A stretch of DNA of 64,000 nucleotides from contig NZ_MZGU01000004.1 in the NCBI RefSeq assembly GCF_003111605.1, positions 1 to 64,000 of the forward strand, given 5' to 3'. Positions within the stretch are counted from its first letter, which is position 1, and each line of letters begins with the position of its first letter. The position numbers and the translations under genes are program-made. Source of the stretch: Methanobrevibacter woesei. Lineage in GTDB: Archaea; Methanobacteriota; Methanobacteria; Methanobacteriales; Methanobacteriaceae. Below are positions 19,599 through 29,268 of this stretch, one piece after another. Under the pieces are notes generated by a model. That model saw nothing but the letters and a program-made list of their open reading frames with translations. It searched no databases and had not been told where the DNA came from.

Positions 19599-20786
19599 AT
19601 GTATTTAACTAGAGAAGAAGAGGCAATGTGTAATGGAGAATATGGGGAAACTATTAGAAAAAGTATGGATCTTTTAGTTGCACTTGGAGATATTTATGGA
19701 GCTAGTGAATTAGTAAAAATTACTTCTGCACAAGTTTCAGGTGTTTCTTACAAAACAATTGGTGAAGCAGGTCTTGAATATCTAGAAGATTTAGCTAAAG
19801 GTGATATTGGGGATGCTAATACTATTTCTACTTTAAACCCTCCTGGAACTGATTTAGATAACTGGAAAAAATTTGGTTTTCCAGAAGATTTCTCTATTAA
19901 ACAAAATAGGATTGTAGATGCATATGCAAAGCTTGGAGTAAGTAAAACATGTACCTGTACTCCATATCTTGTTGGTAATGTTCCTAGATTTGGAGATCAT
20001 ATTGCATGGGCTGAATCTTCTGCAGTTGCTTATGTAAATTCTGTTATTGGAGCCCGTACTAATCGTGAAGGTGGTCCTGGAGCACTAGCTGCTTCAATTG
20101 TTGGTAAAACTCCTATGTATGGATTCCATTTTGAAGAAAATAGGAAAGCAAATTTAGTTGTTAATGTTGAATGTGAACTTAGTGGTGCTGATTTCGGTGC
20201 ATTAGGTTATATTATTGGTCAGAAAGTTGGTGGAGGAATACCTTACTTCATATTACAAAACACTCCAGACAACAATGATTTAAAAACTTTAGGTGCAGCT
20301 TTGGCATCTTCTGGTTCTGTAGCATTGTATCATATGGAAAATGTCACTCCTGAGTATAAAGTGGCTGAAAAAGAAAATGCAGAGGATAAAATAGCTATTA
20401 CTCGTGAAGATATTGATGAAACAAGAACTAATTTAACAACTACTGATGTAACTCCTGATTTAATTTGTTTAGGATGTCCTCATGCTTCTTTAGAGGAAAT
20501 TAAGAAGGTTGCAAATATTGTTGAAGGTAAAAAGATTCAAAATAAATTATGGATTTGTACCTCTGTTGCAGTAAAGGCATCTGCTGATAGAATGGGATAT
20601 ACAACCACTATTGAAAATGCTGGTGGAAATATTGTTTGTGATACTTGTATGGTTGTAGCTCCAATTGAAGATATGGGTTTCAAGGTTATTGGTGTTAATT
20701 CTGCTAAAGCAGCTAATTATATTCCATCAATGTGTGGTCTTGAAGTTAGATATGATGATGTTGAAAATTTAATTCAATTTCAGTAG
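19599..20786 (+). CDS. Aconitase X large subunit (phosphomevalonate dehydratase catalytic subunit)
   Basis: 395 residues of the AcnX catalytic family. It starts [18 protein letters not shown] and has cysteine segments [10 protein letters not shown] (about residue 122), [12 protein letters not shown] (about 288) and [10 protein letters not shown] (about 348), which should hold the iron-sulfur cluster. In archaea AcnX is known as mevalonate 5-phosphate dehydratase of the modified mevalonate pathway for isoprenoid lipids. The swivel-domain small subunit is encoded at 55797-56186, not here. The ATG at 19599 follows GGTG by a few bases; the in-frame GTG 19590 is part of that site. A terminator hairpin follows. 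Confidence 0.9.
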   Translation: MYLTREEEAMCNGEYGETIRKSMDLLVALGDIYGASELVKITSAQVSGVSYKTIGEAGLEYLEDLAKGDIGDANTISTLNPPGTDLDNWKKFGFPEDFSIKQNRIVDAYAKLGVSKTCTCTPYLVGNVPRFGDHIAWAESSAVAYVNSVIGARTNREGGPGALAASIVGKTPMYGFHFEENRKANLVVNVECELSGADFGALGYIIGQKVGGGIPYFILQNTPDNNDLKTLGAALASSGSVALYHMENVTPEYKVAEKENAEDKIAITREDIDETRTNLTTTDVTPDLICLGCPHASLEEIKKVANIVEGKKIQNKLWICTSVAVKASADRMGYTTTIENAGGNIVCDTCMVVAPIEDMGFKVIGVNSAKAANYIPSMCGLEVRYDDVENLIQFQ

Positions 20787-20821
20787 ATAATTAATTTATA
20801 ATATCTTTAAACAATTTATGA

Positions 20822-20860
20822 AATAGAAACTTTTTTTCTATTCTTTTTTTCTTATTTTTT
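20822..20860 (+). terminator. Terminator of the kae1-to-AcnX operon
   Basis: AATAGAAA (20822-20829) pairs with TTTCTATT (20835-20842) and is followed by TCTTTTTTTCTTATTTTTT. It lies 35 nt after the AcnX stop codon. Confidence 0.65.
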
Positions 20861-20919
20861 AAAACTTTAAATTAAATAAAGGCCATATACTATATTAATC
20901 TAATTATGGGGAATAGTAT

Positions 20920-22308
20920 ATGAAGTGTTTAGTCATAGGTGCAGGTAATGCAGGAAGACCTGTTGCAAGATTACTTAACAATCAAGATTATGATGTTGTT
21001 ATAACTGATCCGAAAAAGTTGTCTGATTTTAAAACTGATGTTCAATCTATATTGAAACAAATGGAAAAAGAAGGAGTTATTCTAGATTTGGGAAATGATG
21101 ATCCTTCAATTGAGGGTATTGACTGTGTTTATAAGGCTCCAACTTTGCCGGATTCAGCACCAATAGCTAAAAAAGTTAAAGAAGCAAATATAAAAGTAAT
21201 ATCTAATGAAGAATTCTCTAAGATGGTTAATGATTTAATACCTGTGGATATTATTGGAATTACTGGAACTATGGGTAAAACAACCACTACTTTCATTACA
21301 ACTTCTTTATTTAAACAGGCAGGTTATAAAGTATGGGCTTGTTCTTCTTTAGTTAATAACCTTGTAAGTGAAGCTATTATTGATGGTATTGTTAAAGGAA
21401 AAGCTCAGGATTGTGATATAGCTATTTTTGAACTTCCACATGGAACTATTGGTCTTTTAAATGATTTATCTGTGAAAATAGGTTTATTAACAAATATTGC
21501 TGAAGATCATTTGTCTGAATTTGGAGGTTCTCTTGAAAAATATCAGGAACGTAAATTAATCCTTGAGAAAATGAGTGAAATTTTCATTTCAAATAACTCC
21601 TGTAGAGATATAATTTCCAAAGTTAGAGATAATGCTATTTATTATGAATTAAATAAAAATTCTAGTTGTGATTTTTCAGGCGTAGCTGGTGATAAATCTT
21701 TAACTATAAATTATAAAGATAATTCATTTACTACTCCCTTCCACATGATGAGTTATTTCTTTGAAAATTCAGTTGCAGCCAGTGCAGTTGCTTTAACTTA
21801 TGGAATAGCTGAAAAGGATATTATTGATGCATTATCTGAATTTAGGGGACTTCCTGCACATATGGAAGATGTCGGGGAGTACAATGGAAGAAAAGTTATC
21901 CTAGACTCTGCATTTTTATATGATGGAATGAAAATCACTTTGGAATACTTTAAAGATGAAAATGTTGTTTTATTCCTTGATCACTTTGATACGTTATCTA
22001 AAAGGGATAAAAAAGAAGTAGGGGAACTTGTAGGACAATATGTAGATGTTATTATAGCCAGTGGATTTAATGAGGTAACACAGGAAGTTGAAATGGATGC
22101 AGCCTATGAAGTTTTAGATGCTATTGAGAATCCAGATGCAACTAAAATAGCTTGTGAAAATATTACAGATGCAGCAGAGCTTACTTTCAAATATTCTAAA
22201 CCTGGAGATATTATTTTACACATGGGGCCTTTAATAGCTTATGATAGGAAAACCACTGTTGCAAAGATAATGGAAGGACTTAAAAAGGGAAGTAAAAAGT
22301 ATGAATGA
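20920..22308 (+). CDS. Mur ligase family protein, MurD-like; probable pseudomurein peptide ligase
   Basis: 462 residues. A nucleotide-binding N-terminal domain (MKCLVIGAGNAGRPVARLL) is followed by the Mur ATPase loop GITGTMGKTTTT at about residue 112 and the TNIAEDHLSEFGG segment (Mur motif with the DH pair) near 195, then a C-terminal domain. Mur ligases add amino acids to peptide stems by ATP-driven amide formation. Methanobacteriales lack murein but use homologous ligases for pseudomurein, and this gene overlaps a second such ligase by 8 nt, so that pathway is most likely. Which residue it adds cannot be read from sequence. It has its own upstream terminator and start site. Confidence 0.8.
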   Translation: MKCLVIGAGNAGRPVARLLNNQDYDVVITDPKKLSDFKTDVQSILKQMEKEGVILDLGNDDPSIEGIDCVYKAPTLPDSAPIAKKVKEANIKVISNEEFSKMVNDLIPVDIIGITGTMGKTTTTFITTSLFKQAGYKVWACSSLVNNLVSEAIIDGIVKGKAQDCDIAIFELPHGTIGLLNDLSVKIGLLTNIAEDHLSEFGGSLEKYQERKLILEKMSEIFISNNSCRDIISKVRDNAIYYELNKNSSCDFSGVAGDKSLTINYKDNSFTTPFHMMSYFFENSVAASAVALTYGIAEKDIIDALSEFRGLPAHMEDVGEYNGRKVILDSAFLYDGMKITLEYFKDENVVLFLDHFDTLSKRDKKEVGELVGQYVDVIIASGFNEVTQEVEMDAAYEVLDAIENPDATKIACENITDAAELTFKYSKPGDIILHMGPLIAYDRKTTVAKIMEGLKKGSKKYE

Positions 22309-23836
22309 GTCAGATTTTGATAAAAACACTACTTTTGGTGTAATAGGTATTTGTGGAGCTAATGGAAATTTAATAGCTAGAATTCTTAAAGACAGGGGAT
22401 TTAATGTTATAGGAACTGATATGTCTTCTGAAGAGGATTGCATGTTTTTAAAATCTTTAGAAGGATATGATATTGAAGTATTCCATGGTGAACATCCTAT
22501 TGAATTTTTTAAAAAATCTGATTATATTATTCCACCTCCAAGTTTACCAAAATCTGCAAAAGTTTTTGATATCATAAAAGAAGAGGATATTCCTATTTTG
22601 GAGATTTATGATATTTTAGATATATTTTTACCAAATAAACCTGCATTTGGAATTACAGGTACTAATGGTAAAACAACTTCGACAACCTTGCTTAAGAAAA
22701 TAATTAAAGATTCTGGTATTAAACCTGTTGAACATAATTTGGTTAATATGCAAGGAAATGCAGGTTTTATTCCTCCTCTACAGGCTCGTTTAAATGGCGA
22801 TGTAGCTATTTTGGAAGTTGGGACATTTGGTGTTCCAGGAACTATTAAAAGAATGGTGGATGCTGCACATTTATCATCTGGTTTAATTACAAACATCACT
22901 CCTGACCATTTGGATGAATTGGGAGGATTTATGGGCTATGCAAAGGTAAAGTCTGAATTTATCCAGTCTTTAAATGGCAAACAAATAATTGTTAATGCAA
23001 ATGATCCTACAATTATGGGTTTTATAAGAGATTTGGACTTTAATGGTGAAGTTATAACTTTTAGTGTAGATGAAACTCCAGCTAGTGTTTCTAAAAAAGA
23101 ATGTGTTTGTGGAGAAATGATTGACCTTAAAGAGATTATTTCTGGTTCAGGTTATTATTTCTGCAAATGCGGTTTAACTAATCCTCAGACTGATTATGTG
23201 GCAACTAATATTGATTTAAAAAATAAGACTTTTGATTTACATACTCCTGAAGGTAAACTTGAAGTTAAAATGATGTTAAATGGTTTGCATAATGTTTTCA
23301 ATGTAACTGGAGTTATTATTGCTGCACATGAATTCTTTAAATTGCCTTTTAATCAGATTCTTGAATCAGTAGCTACTTTTTCTGGTGTTGAAGGTAGAAT
23401 GGAGAAAGTTACAACCATTGATGGAAAAGATGTGATAGTTGATTTTGCACATAATCCTGCAGGTGTTAAAACTGTTTTGGGAGAATTTAAAAAGATTTTC
23501 GGAGATTTCACTACTGTAATTACTGTATCTTCAGAATCTGGAAAAGAAGGAGATTTACAAATATTTAATAGTGTTTTGGAGCTTTCAAAATATGTTGTTC
23601 CAGCATCTGCATCTTCTCAAAAAATAGCTAGTGATTTAATTAATGAAAATCCTGAACTTAAGGAAAAAATACTTTTAGATCATGTTGATTCATTTGTTAA
23701 AAAAGGCACTTTAGGAGCTACTTATGAAGAAGTTAGGGATGGTATTAAAACAGCTTTAACTATTGACTGTGATAAAATCATTGCTGTTGGTGAAGCTGCA
23801 ACCAAATTTAAATCCTGTGTTGATGAGCTTAGATAA
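22301..23836 (+). CDS. Mur ligase family protein with MurT-like zinc ribbon; probable pseudomurein peptide ligase
   Basis: 511 residues. The ATPase loop is GITGTNGKTTSTT near residue 115, then TNITPDHLDELGG near 200 and the C-terminal VIVDFAHNPAGVKTVLGEF. Between about residues 265 and 300 it has CVCGEM ... YYFCKCGL, a C-x-C/C-x-C cysteine ribbon in the place where MurT-type ligases carry a zinc ribbon. Bacterial MurT works with GatD to amidate lipid II; here no GatD gene is adjacent. The overlap with the preceding ligase and the order's pseudomurein wall argue for peptide-stem assembly. Exact substrate unknown. Confidence 0.8.
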   Translation: MNESDFDKNTTFGVIGICGANGNLIARILKDRGFNVIGTDMSSEEDCMFLKSLEGYDIEVFHGEHPIEFFKKSDYIIPPPSLPKSAKVFDIIKEEDIPILEIYDILDIFLPNKPAFGITGTNGKTTSTTLLKKIIKDSGIKPVEHNLVNMQGNAGFIPPLQARLNGDVAILEVGTFGVPGTIKRMVDAAHLSSGLITNITPDHLDELGGFMGYAKVKSEFIQSLNGKQIIVNANDPTIMGFIRDLDFNGEVITFSVDETPASVSKKECVCGEMIDLKEIISGSGYYFCKCGLTNPQTDYVATNIDLKNKTFDLHTPEGKLEVKMMLNGLHNVFNVTGVIIAAHEFFKLPFNQILESVATFSGVEGRMEKVTTIDGKDVIVDFAHNPAGVKTVLGEFKKIFGDFTTVITVSSESGKEGDLQIFNSVLELSKYVVPASASSQKIASDLINENPELKEKILLDHVDSFVKKGTLGATYEEVRDGIKTALTIDCDKIIAVGEAATKFKSCVDELR

Positions 23837-23890
23837 CTTTTCATATGCTCTCATAATTCTTTTTAAATATTAAATTAATATGGTATTTAC

Positions 23891-26212
23891 ATGGTAACTT
23901 ATATAGAACATCCTTTTATTAGAAAAGACAGTATTGAAGCTAGATTGTATCAGCAATTATTGGCTGGGGATGTTTTAAAAAAAGGAAATACTATGATTGT
24001 AGCACCAACTGCATTAGGTAAGACTATTGTTGCAGTATTGGTTGCTTCAGACAGGCTTGAAAAAGTTAAAAACTCCAAAATTCTTATTTTATCTCCAAGT
24101 AAGCCACTAGCTATTCAGCATGAAAGCAGCTTTAAAGAGTTTTTAACTGTTCCCTGCACTTCCATAACTGGTGCTGTTAAGACAGATGAGAGAGTAAAAC
24201 GATGGGAAGAATCCCAGGTAATATCTGCAACTCCTCAAACTGTTGAATCTGACTTATTAAATGGCAGATATTCTCTTAAAGATGTTTCTCTAATAGTTTT
24301 TGATGAATGCCATCATGCTGTTGGTTCTTATTCTTATGTATATTTGGCATCAAGATATGTTAAGGAATCTAAATTTAATCTTGTTTTAGGTCTTACTGCA
24401 TCTCCGGGGTCTGATAAATCTAAAATAAAAGAGGTTTGTGAGAATCTATTTATTCAAAACATTGTTGTTAAAAGTGAAGATGATGATGACGTAAGACCTT
24501 ATTTTAATCCAGTTAAAATCGATTGGGTTAAAGTTAAAATGAGTGAAGAGCTTGAAAAGATTAAAGAATCTGTTAATAAAGCTCTTAAAATAAGGCTTAA
24601 AGGCCTTAAAAATATGGGTATTATTAAAACAGTTTCTGTAAGTAAAGTTGATATTTTAAAGGCAAGGGGAAGAGTTCAAAATAGGATTGGGCGTTCTGCA
24701 AATCCTCCAAAGGAGTGTTTCCAGGCAATCTCTGTTTTAAGTGCAGTTATTAATATTCAACATTCCCTTGAGCTTATTGAAACACAGGGAGTTTCAACTT
24801 TCAATAAATATATTTCAAGGTTACGTAAGAAAAAAACCAAAGCTGCAAAGTCTTTACTGCTTGATGATAACTTTGGAAGGGCAGTTAGGCTTGCTTTTGA
24901 TGCTGAGAGAAATGGTTGGGAGCATCCAAAACTTAGAAAACTAACTAACATTCTTAAAAAAGAACTCTCTGTTGATTCTAAACAAACTAAACTGCAATCA
25001 ACAAGATATGTTAAAAACATCGATGAGAATTCCTCTAAAATCATTGTTTTTACACAGTATAGGGATACCCTTGAAATGATTCATAATAAACTTGAAAAAG
25101 AGGGTATAAAATCTGCTAAATTCTTTGGTCAGGCAGCTAAAGATGGTGAAAAGGGATTAACTCAAAAAGAGCAAAAAAATATTATTAAATCATTTAAAAA
25201 AGGGGAGTTTGATGTATTAATATCCACCAGTGTTGCTGAAGAGGGTATTGATATTCCTGCTGTGGATTTAGTTATTCTTTATGAACCTGTGCCTTCTGAA
25301 GTTCGTATGATTCAAAGAAGAGGAAGAACTGGTCGTAAAAGAACTGGAAGGGTTAAAGTTTTAATCACTGAAGGAACAAGAGATGAAGGTTATTACTGGT
25401 CATCAATTAGAAAAGAAGATCGTATGAGACACCAATTAATTGACCCTAAGGTTATTGAAGAACTTAACAAAACTGCTGTTGAGAGAATGGAAAATGAAAA
25501 GAAAGTTCGTGTTCTTGACAGAAAAGTGGAAACTTCAAATAAACCAGTAGTATATGCTGATTCAAGAGAAGGTAATTCTAAAGTAATCAGGCACTTAACA
25601 GAAATGGAAATGGATGTAAAAGTTAGGCCAATGGCAGTTGCTGACTATCAAGTTAGTGATGATGTAGCTATTGAGAGAAAAACAGCTAAGGACTTTGTTG
25701 ATTCAATTATGGATAAAAGACTATTTAAACAGGCAACTGAGCTTAGAGAAGAGTTTAAAAAGCCTTTGATTATTCTTGAAGGTGATGATTTCTACAATGG
25801 ATTTATTAATCCAAATGCTGTTCGTGGTTCAATTGCTTCAATAGCTCTTGATTTTGGTATTAGTATTATTCCTACAAGAAATGCTCAGGATACTGCGGCT
25901 ATGATTAAAAGAATAGCTATTCGTGAACAAACTGGTGAAAAACCACATATTCAAACAAGAACAGATAAAAAACCAGTTAATATGTGGGAACAGCAGCTAT
26001 TTATTGTTGAATCTTTACCAAATATTGGTCCAGTTAATGCTAAAAAATTATTAGAACATTTTGGAACTGTTTCTAAGGTAATTAATGCCAGTGAAAATGA
26101 GTTAATGGAAGTGGAAGGTATTGGTAAAAAAACTGCTAAAAATATTAGAAAAGTTGTTGATTCTAAATATTTGCATTTCCAAAATGAGATTAAAGATAAA
26201 AAATTAATTTAA
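23891..26212 (+). CDS. hef: Hef: helicase-nuclease for stalled replication forks (XPF/FANCM family)
   Basis: 773 residues. Domains in order: SF2 helicase with Walker A APTALGKT (about residues 38-45) and DECHHAVG (about 138); the helicase C domain with GRTGRKRTGR near 480; an ERCC4-type nuclease with ERKTAKDFVDS near 595; and a C-terminal helix-hairpin-helix pair (PNIGPVNAKKLLEHFG, VEGIGKKTAKNIRKV) near 710-760. Hef acts on forked and Holliday-type DNA during repair and restart and is typical of euryarchaea. Both the helicase and the nuclease motifs are intact. It is convergent with the TIM-barrel gene 17 nt away. Confidence 0.96.
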   Translation: MVTYIEHPFIRKDSIEARLYQQLLAGDVLKKGNTMIVAPTALGKTIVAVLVASDRLEKVKNSKILILSPSKPLAIQHESSFKEFLTVPCTSITGAVKTDERVKRWEESQVISATPQTVESDLLNGRYSLKDVSLIVFDECHHAVGSYSYVYLASRYVKESKFNLVLGLTASPGSDKSKIKEVCENLFIQNIVVKSEDDDDVRPYFNPVKIDWVKVKMSEELEKIKESVNKALKIRLKGLKNMGIIKTVSVSKVDILKARGRVQNRIGRSANPPKECFQAISVLSAVINIQHSLELIETQGVSTFNKYISRLRKKKTKAAKSLLLDDNFGRAVRLAFDAERNGWEHPKLRKLTNILKKELSVDSKQTKLQSTRYVKNIDENSSKIIVFTQYRDTLEMIHNKLEKEGIKSAKFFGQAAKDGEKGLTQKEQKNIIKSFKKGEFDVLISTSVAEEGIDIPAVDLVILYEPVPSEVRMIQRRGRTGRKRTGRVKVLITEGTRDEGYYWSSIRKEDRMRHQLIDPKVIEELNKTAVERMENEKKVRVLDRKVETSNKPVVYADSREGNSKVIRHLTEMEMDVKVRPMAVADYQVSDDVAIERKTAKDFVDSIMDKRLFKQATELREEFKKPLIILEGDDFYNGFINPNAVRGSIASIALDFGISIIPTRNAQDTAAMIKRIAIREQTGEKPHIQTRTDKKPVNMWEQQLFIVESLPNIGPVNAKKLLEHFGTVSKVINASENELMEVEGIGKKTAKNIRKVVDSKYLHFQNEIKDKKLI

Positions 26213-26229
26213 AAAATAGAAAATAAAAT

Positions 26230-26979
26230 TTATTTTTTCATATTTTTTAAATATTTTAAACTTTTTTTAACAGAATCTTCATCATTTACTTCGATGATGT
26301 ATATGCCATCATACTTTTCTTTTTCAAATTTGTTTATGATGCTTTTTAAATCAATATTCCCTTCACCTAATGCATAGTGAGCATCTTCATCTCCATTATT
26401 ATCATGTGCATGTATGTGTTTAATTGATTCAAAATACATTTCATCTGGAGCATATCCTACATGATGAGCATGACCAATATCTAAAGTCATAAACATATCT
26501 AAGCTAGTAAGCAATTCATTTAAGTCATAGATATTCTGATACATGTGGCCTTCAATTGCAGGCATGTTTTCAATAGCAGCAGTAACCCCTAAATCTTTAC
26601 CATAATCTCCAATTTCTTTTATTGCATCATTAGCTAATCCATATATTTCTTTTTCAAAGTCTCTGCCTAAAAATGGAATTGATCCTGGATGGACAACAAC
26701 AGTTTCAGCACCAATCTCATTTGCAGTATCAATAGATTTTTTAATTTCTTCAATTGAAGCTTTTCTAATAGCTGTACTTAAAGAAGCAATGTTTATGTTA
26801 ATAATAGGAGAATGGATGGTGTACTTCAAATTAAAGGAATCAGTAACTTCTGTATTTATGGTTTCATTAGGATATTGGTGTAATATTTCTGCATATTCAA
26901 TTCCGTTATTTTCTATAAATTCTAAGCTTTTTTCAAGTTTTCCTTTAAATCCTGATAATGTTGATGCACCGATTTTCAT
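26230..26979 (-). CDS. Sugar phosphate isomerase/epimerase-like TIM-barrel protein
   Basis: 249 residues starting MKIGASTLSGFKGKLEKSLE. It fits the xylose isomerase-like TIM barrel (AP endonuclease family 2 fold): YTIHSPIININIAS on one strand, VVVHPGSIPFLGRDFEK, AIENMPAIEG, LDIGHAHHVG, HIHAHDNNGDEDAHYALGEG and an E at IIEVNDED supply the His/Glu/Asp residues of a divalent metal site. Substrate unknown; isomerases, epimerases and endonuclease IV share this fold. I use ATG 26979, as GGTG precedes it and the in-frame GTG 26988 is part of that site. It is the last gene of the hisS-hisI-PIN ATPase run. Confidence 0.8.
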   Translation of the reverse strand: MKIGASTLSGFKGKLEKSLEFIENNGIEYAEILHQYPNETINTEVTDSFNLKYTIHSPIININIASLSTAIRKASIEEIKKSIDTANEIGAETVVVHPGSIPFLGRDFEKEIYGLANDAIKEIGDYGKDLGVTAAIENMPAIEGHMYQNIYDLNELLTSLDMFMTLDIGHAHHVGYAPDEMYFESIKHIHAHDNNGDEDAHYALGEGNIDLKSIINKFEKEKYDGIYIIEVNDEDSVKKSLKYLKNMKK

Positions 26980-26988
26980 ATTAAACAC

Positions 26989-28848
26989 CTACTTTCTAAT
27001 AGCTGTAAGTTCATATCCTAAATCTAAGGAATCTAGGATTATGTCAGCTAGTTCTATTCCTTTTTTAATTTTAATTTCTCCTTTTTTACTTGTTGTTGCT
27101 GTTAGAAGATATTCTCCTCCAATATAAACATCAAAGTTTTCTCCTTCATTTGCTTTTCCTAAATCAAGAATAACCTGTTTTCTTGTTTCAATAACTTCAA
27201 CATAAGTGGAATCTCCTCTTTTAAGTTCTTCAACACTATCTTCAATAGGTTCAACACCAAGTCCGATTCCAACTTTTTTCTCAATTTCAGCTATTCTTTT
27301 ACCATTTTTACCTATGATTTTAGGAATGTACTTTTCATTAATGTAAATGTTGGCTCTTTCAGGTGAAACAATCTCTACTTTTATTTTAGATTTTGGTATT
27401 AGACGTTTTACTCTTTTAAGAATTTCTTTTTCAGCTATTTCATCAACTGAAGATTTTTCCCGGGCACCATTTGAAGATGTTGCTAGATTAACATTCATAA
27501 CTATTGTCTGCTCACCATAGGTGTAAATTTCATATTTTAGCTGTCCAGTTTCAAAGTCTTTAATTTCTATAACTGGTCTAGCTAAATCTGCTTCTTGCAT
27601 TCCACTAGGTACTTTAACAGTCATTTTAGTTTCTAATACATCTTTAATTTCACCATCTTCAATATAGATGCTTGTATCAACAATGGAAGTGATTACTCCT
27701 AAGTCCACTCTTGAGCTGATTCTTTGAATTGCATCGATTGGTCTTGTAGCATGAACAACTCCAATCATACCTACTCCAGCAAGTCTCATGTCTGCAAATA
27801 TGTTAAAATCGCTGTTTTTTCTAAGTTCATCATAAACAGTGTAGTCAGGTCTTACTAAAAGAAGAACATCTGCAGTATTTTCCATACTTCCTTCTAATGG
27901 GGCATACTGGGTTATTTCATTAGGTAATTGCAAATCTCTTGGTGATTCCATAGTTTTTACAACTTTGTTGAGATCTTCACTGTAATATCTGGCCAATGCC
28001 TGAACAAAAGTACTTTTACCTGCTCCTGGAGAACCAGAAACAAGAATACCTTCAGCACTTTCTCTTATTCTATTCATTAATTTATCAGAAACATTGTATT
28101 CCTCTAAATCGATGTTGGCTACAGGTTTCACTGCAGTAATTTCACTAGCTTCTGAAAATGGAGGTTCAGCTATTGAAATTCTATATTCTCCTGCCTGAAC
28201 TACAGTAGATCCAATCTTATCGGACTCTAAAAATATTTTTGGATTTCTTCTAGCTTTATTTCTAATCTCTTTAGCTATTTCATTAATTTCACTAAATGTA
28301 GAAGGTTTGGTTCCAATTTTCACAAGTTTTACATTTCCAGGTTTTCCTTTCTTAGCCATTGGGATTGTGTCTTCTTTTAGGTGAATTGACATTGTTTCAT
28401 CATCAAATAGACTAGCTATTGAAAGTTCTTCTTCTTTGTATTCCTGTTTTACATAGTATACTGGAATGCCCTGTGCTTTTGCTGTTTCGCATTGAACTTT
28501 ATCATTTGTAATTAATGTTCCAAATTCACTTTTAGCAACATCTCTTATTATTGCATCAATTTCTCCACTTTTAGCATATCTGATGTCGTAATTGGTAGGA
28601 CGTTTTCCTTTGAAGCTTATTGCAAGTTCACCATCATTTTGAGCTTCTTGTAACTTCTGAAGTTCTTTAAGGCCATTTATTCCTTCTTGTCTATTTGCAT
28701 TTGCCTGATGTTCTAGTTCACATACAACTGCTTCTGGAATAATAACTTCAGGATAATCCAGGTTATTTTCTGAAATGATTTTACTTATTAATCCTTCAAC
28801 TACGGCACTAGTATCTGGAACAATTGTGTTTAATTCGTAATTTGTCAA
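26989..28848 (-). CDS. PIN domain-KH domain ATPase (PINc/PilT-type), archaeal
   Basis: 619 residues combining three modules. An N-terminal PIN nuclease domain (IVPDTSAVVEGLI, EIDAIIRDVA, TLITNDK; about residues 1-140) keeps the conserved acidic residues. A PilT/VirB11-like ATPase domain has Walker A VSGSPGAGKSTF at about residue 270 and HATRPIDAIQR. A KH RNA-binding domain with IPKIIGKNGKRIAEIEKKVG lies at about 510-530. This architecture is widespread in archaea; the parts suggest an ATP-driven RNA-binding nuclease, but its target is not established. Encoded between hisI and the TIM-barrel gene on one strand. Confidence 0.88.
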   Translation of the reverse strand: MTNYELNTIVPDTSAVVEGLISKIISENNLDYPEVIIPEAVVCELEHQANANRQEGINGLKELQKLQEAQNDGELAISFKGKRPTNYDIRYAKSGEIDAIIRDVAKSEFGTLITNDKVQCETAKAQGIPVYYVKQEYKEEELSIASLFDDETMSIHLKEDTIPMAKKGKPGNVKLVKIGTKPSTFSEINEIAKEIRNKARRNPKIFLESDKIGSTVVQAGEYRISIAEPPFSEASEITAVKPVANIDLEEYNVSDKLMNRIRESAEGILVSGSPGAGKSTFVQALARYYSEDLNKVVKTMESPRDLQLPNEITQYAPLEGSMENTADVLLLVRPDYTVYDELRKNSDFNIFADMRLAGVGMIGVVHATRPIDAIQRISSRVDLGVITSIVDTSIYIEDGEIKDVLETKMTVKVPSGMQEADLARPVIEIKDFETGQLKYEIYTYGEQTIVMNVNLATSSNGAREKSSVDEIAEKEILKRVKRLIPKSKIKVEIVSPERANIYINEKYIPKIIGKNGKRIAEIEKKVGIGLGVEPIEDSVEELKRGDSTYVEVIETRKQVILDLGKANEGENFDVYIGGEYLLTATTSKKGEIKIKKGIELADIILDSLDLGYELTAIRK

Positions 28849-28860
28849 TTTTATCTTTCC

Positions 28861-29268
28861 TTAATAAATATCTTCTGGGTTAAATAATCTTTCTGCGATT
28901 AATTCAACATCATCATCAGTTAGTTCACTAATATCTGGGTTATTTTCAAGATTTAATTTTCTAAAAAAGCAAGAATAATAACCTTCGTGACATGCAGCTC
29001 CTTTTTGCTCAATTTTTAAAATAACTGCATCCATATCACAGTCAACAAGAATTTCTTTCACTGTTTGTACATGTCCTGAGCTTTCTCCTTTTAACCATTG
29101 TTCATTTCTAGAAGTACTCCAGTAATGTGCTTTTCCAGTTTTAATGGTTTTTTTAAGAGCTTCCTTGTTCATATTAGCTACCATTAATATTTGGCCAGTC
29201 TTGTAGTCTTGAGCTATTGCGGTAATTAATTTTTCTCCATTGACTTCATGTCTAAAATTAATTTCCAT
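28861..29268 (-). CDS. hisI: Phosphoribosyl-AMP cyclohydrolase
   Basis: Opens the adenine ring of phosphoribosyl-AMP in the third step of histidine synthesis. 135 residues with the family signatures GQILMVANMNKEALKKTI, YWSTSRNEQWLKGESSGH and the metal-binding part DCDMDAVILKI followed by GAACHEGYYSCF. The HisE pyrophosphohydrolase domain that is fused in many bacteria is absent. The start codon directly follows the hisS stop codon (TAAATG), so the two are translationally coupled. Confidence 0.95.
   Translation of the reverse strand: MEINFRHEVNGEKLITAIAQDYKTGQILMVANMNKEALKKTIKTGKAHYWSTSRNEQWLKGESSGHVQTVKEILVDCDMDAVILKIEQKGAACHEGYYSCFFRKLNLENNPDISELTDDDVELIAERLFNPEDIY

Noticed and set aside
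20920-22308. Coenzyme F430 synthetase (CfbE), another Mur-like ligase
   Set aside because: The N-terminus is a Rossmann-like GAGNAGRP domain in MurD style, and the gene overlaps a second ligase rather than cfb genes. cfbD is 29 kb away. The possibility is not fully excluded.
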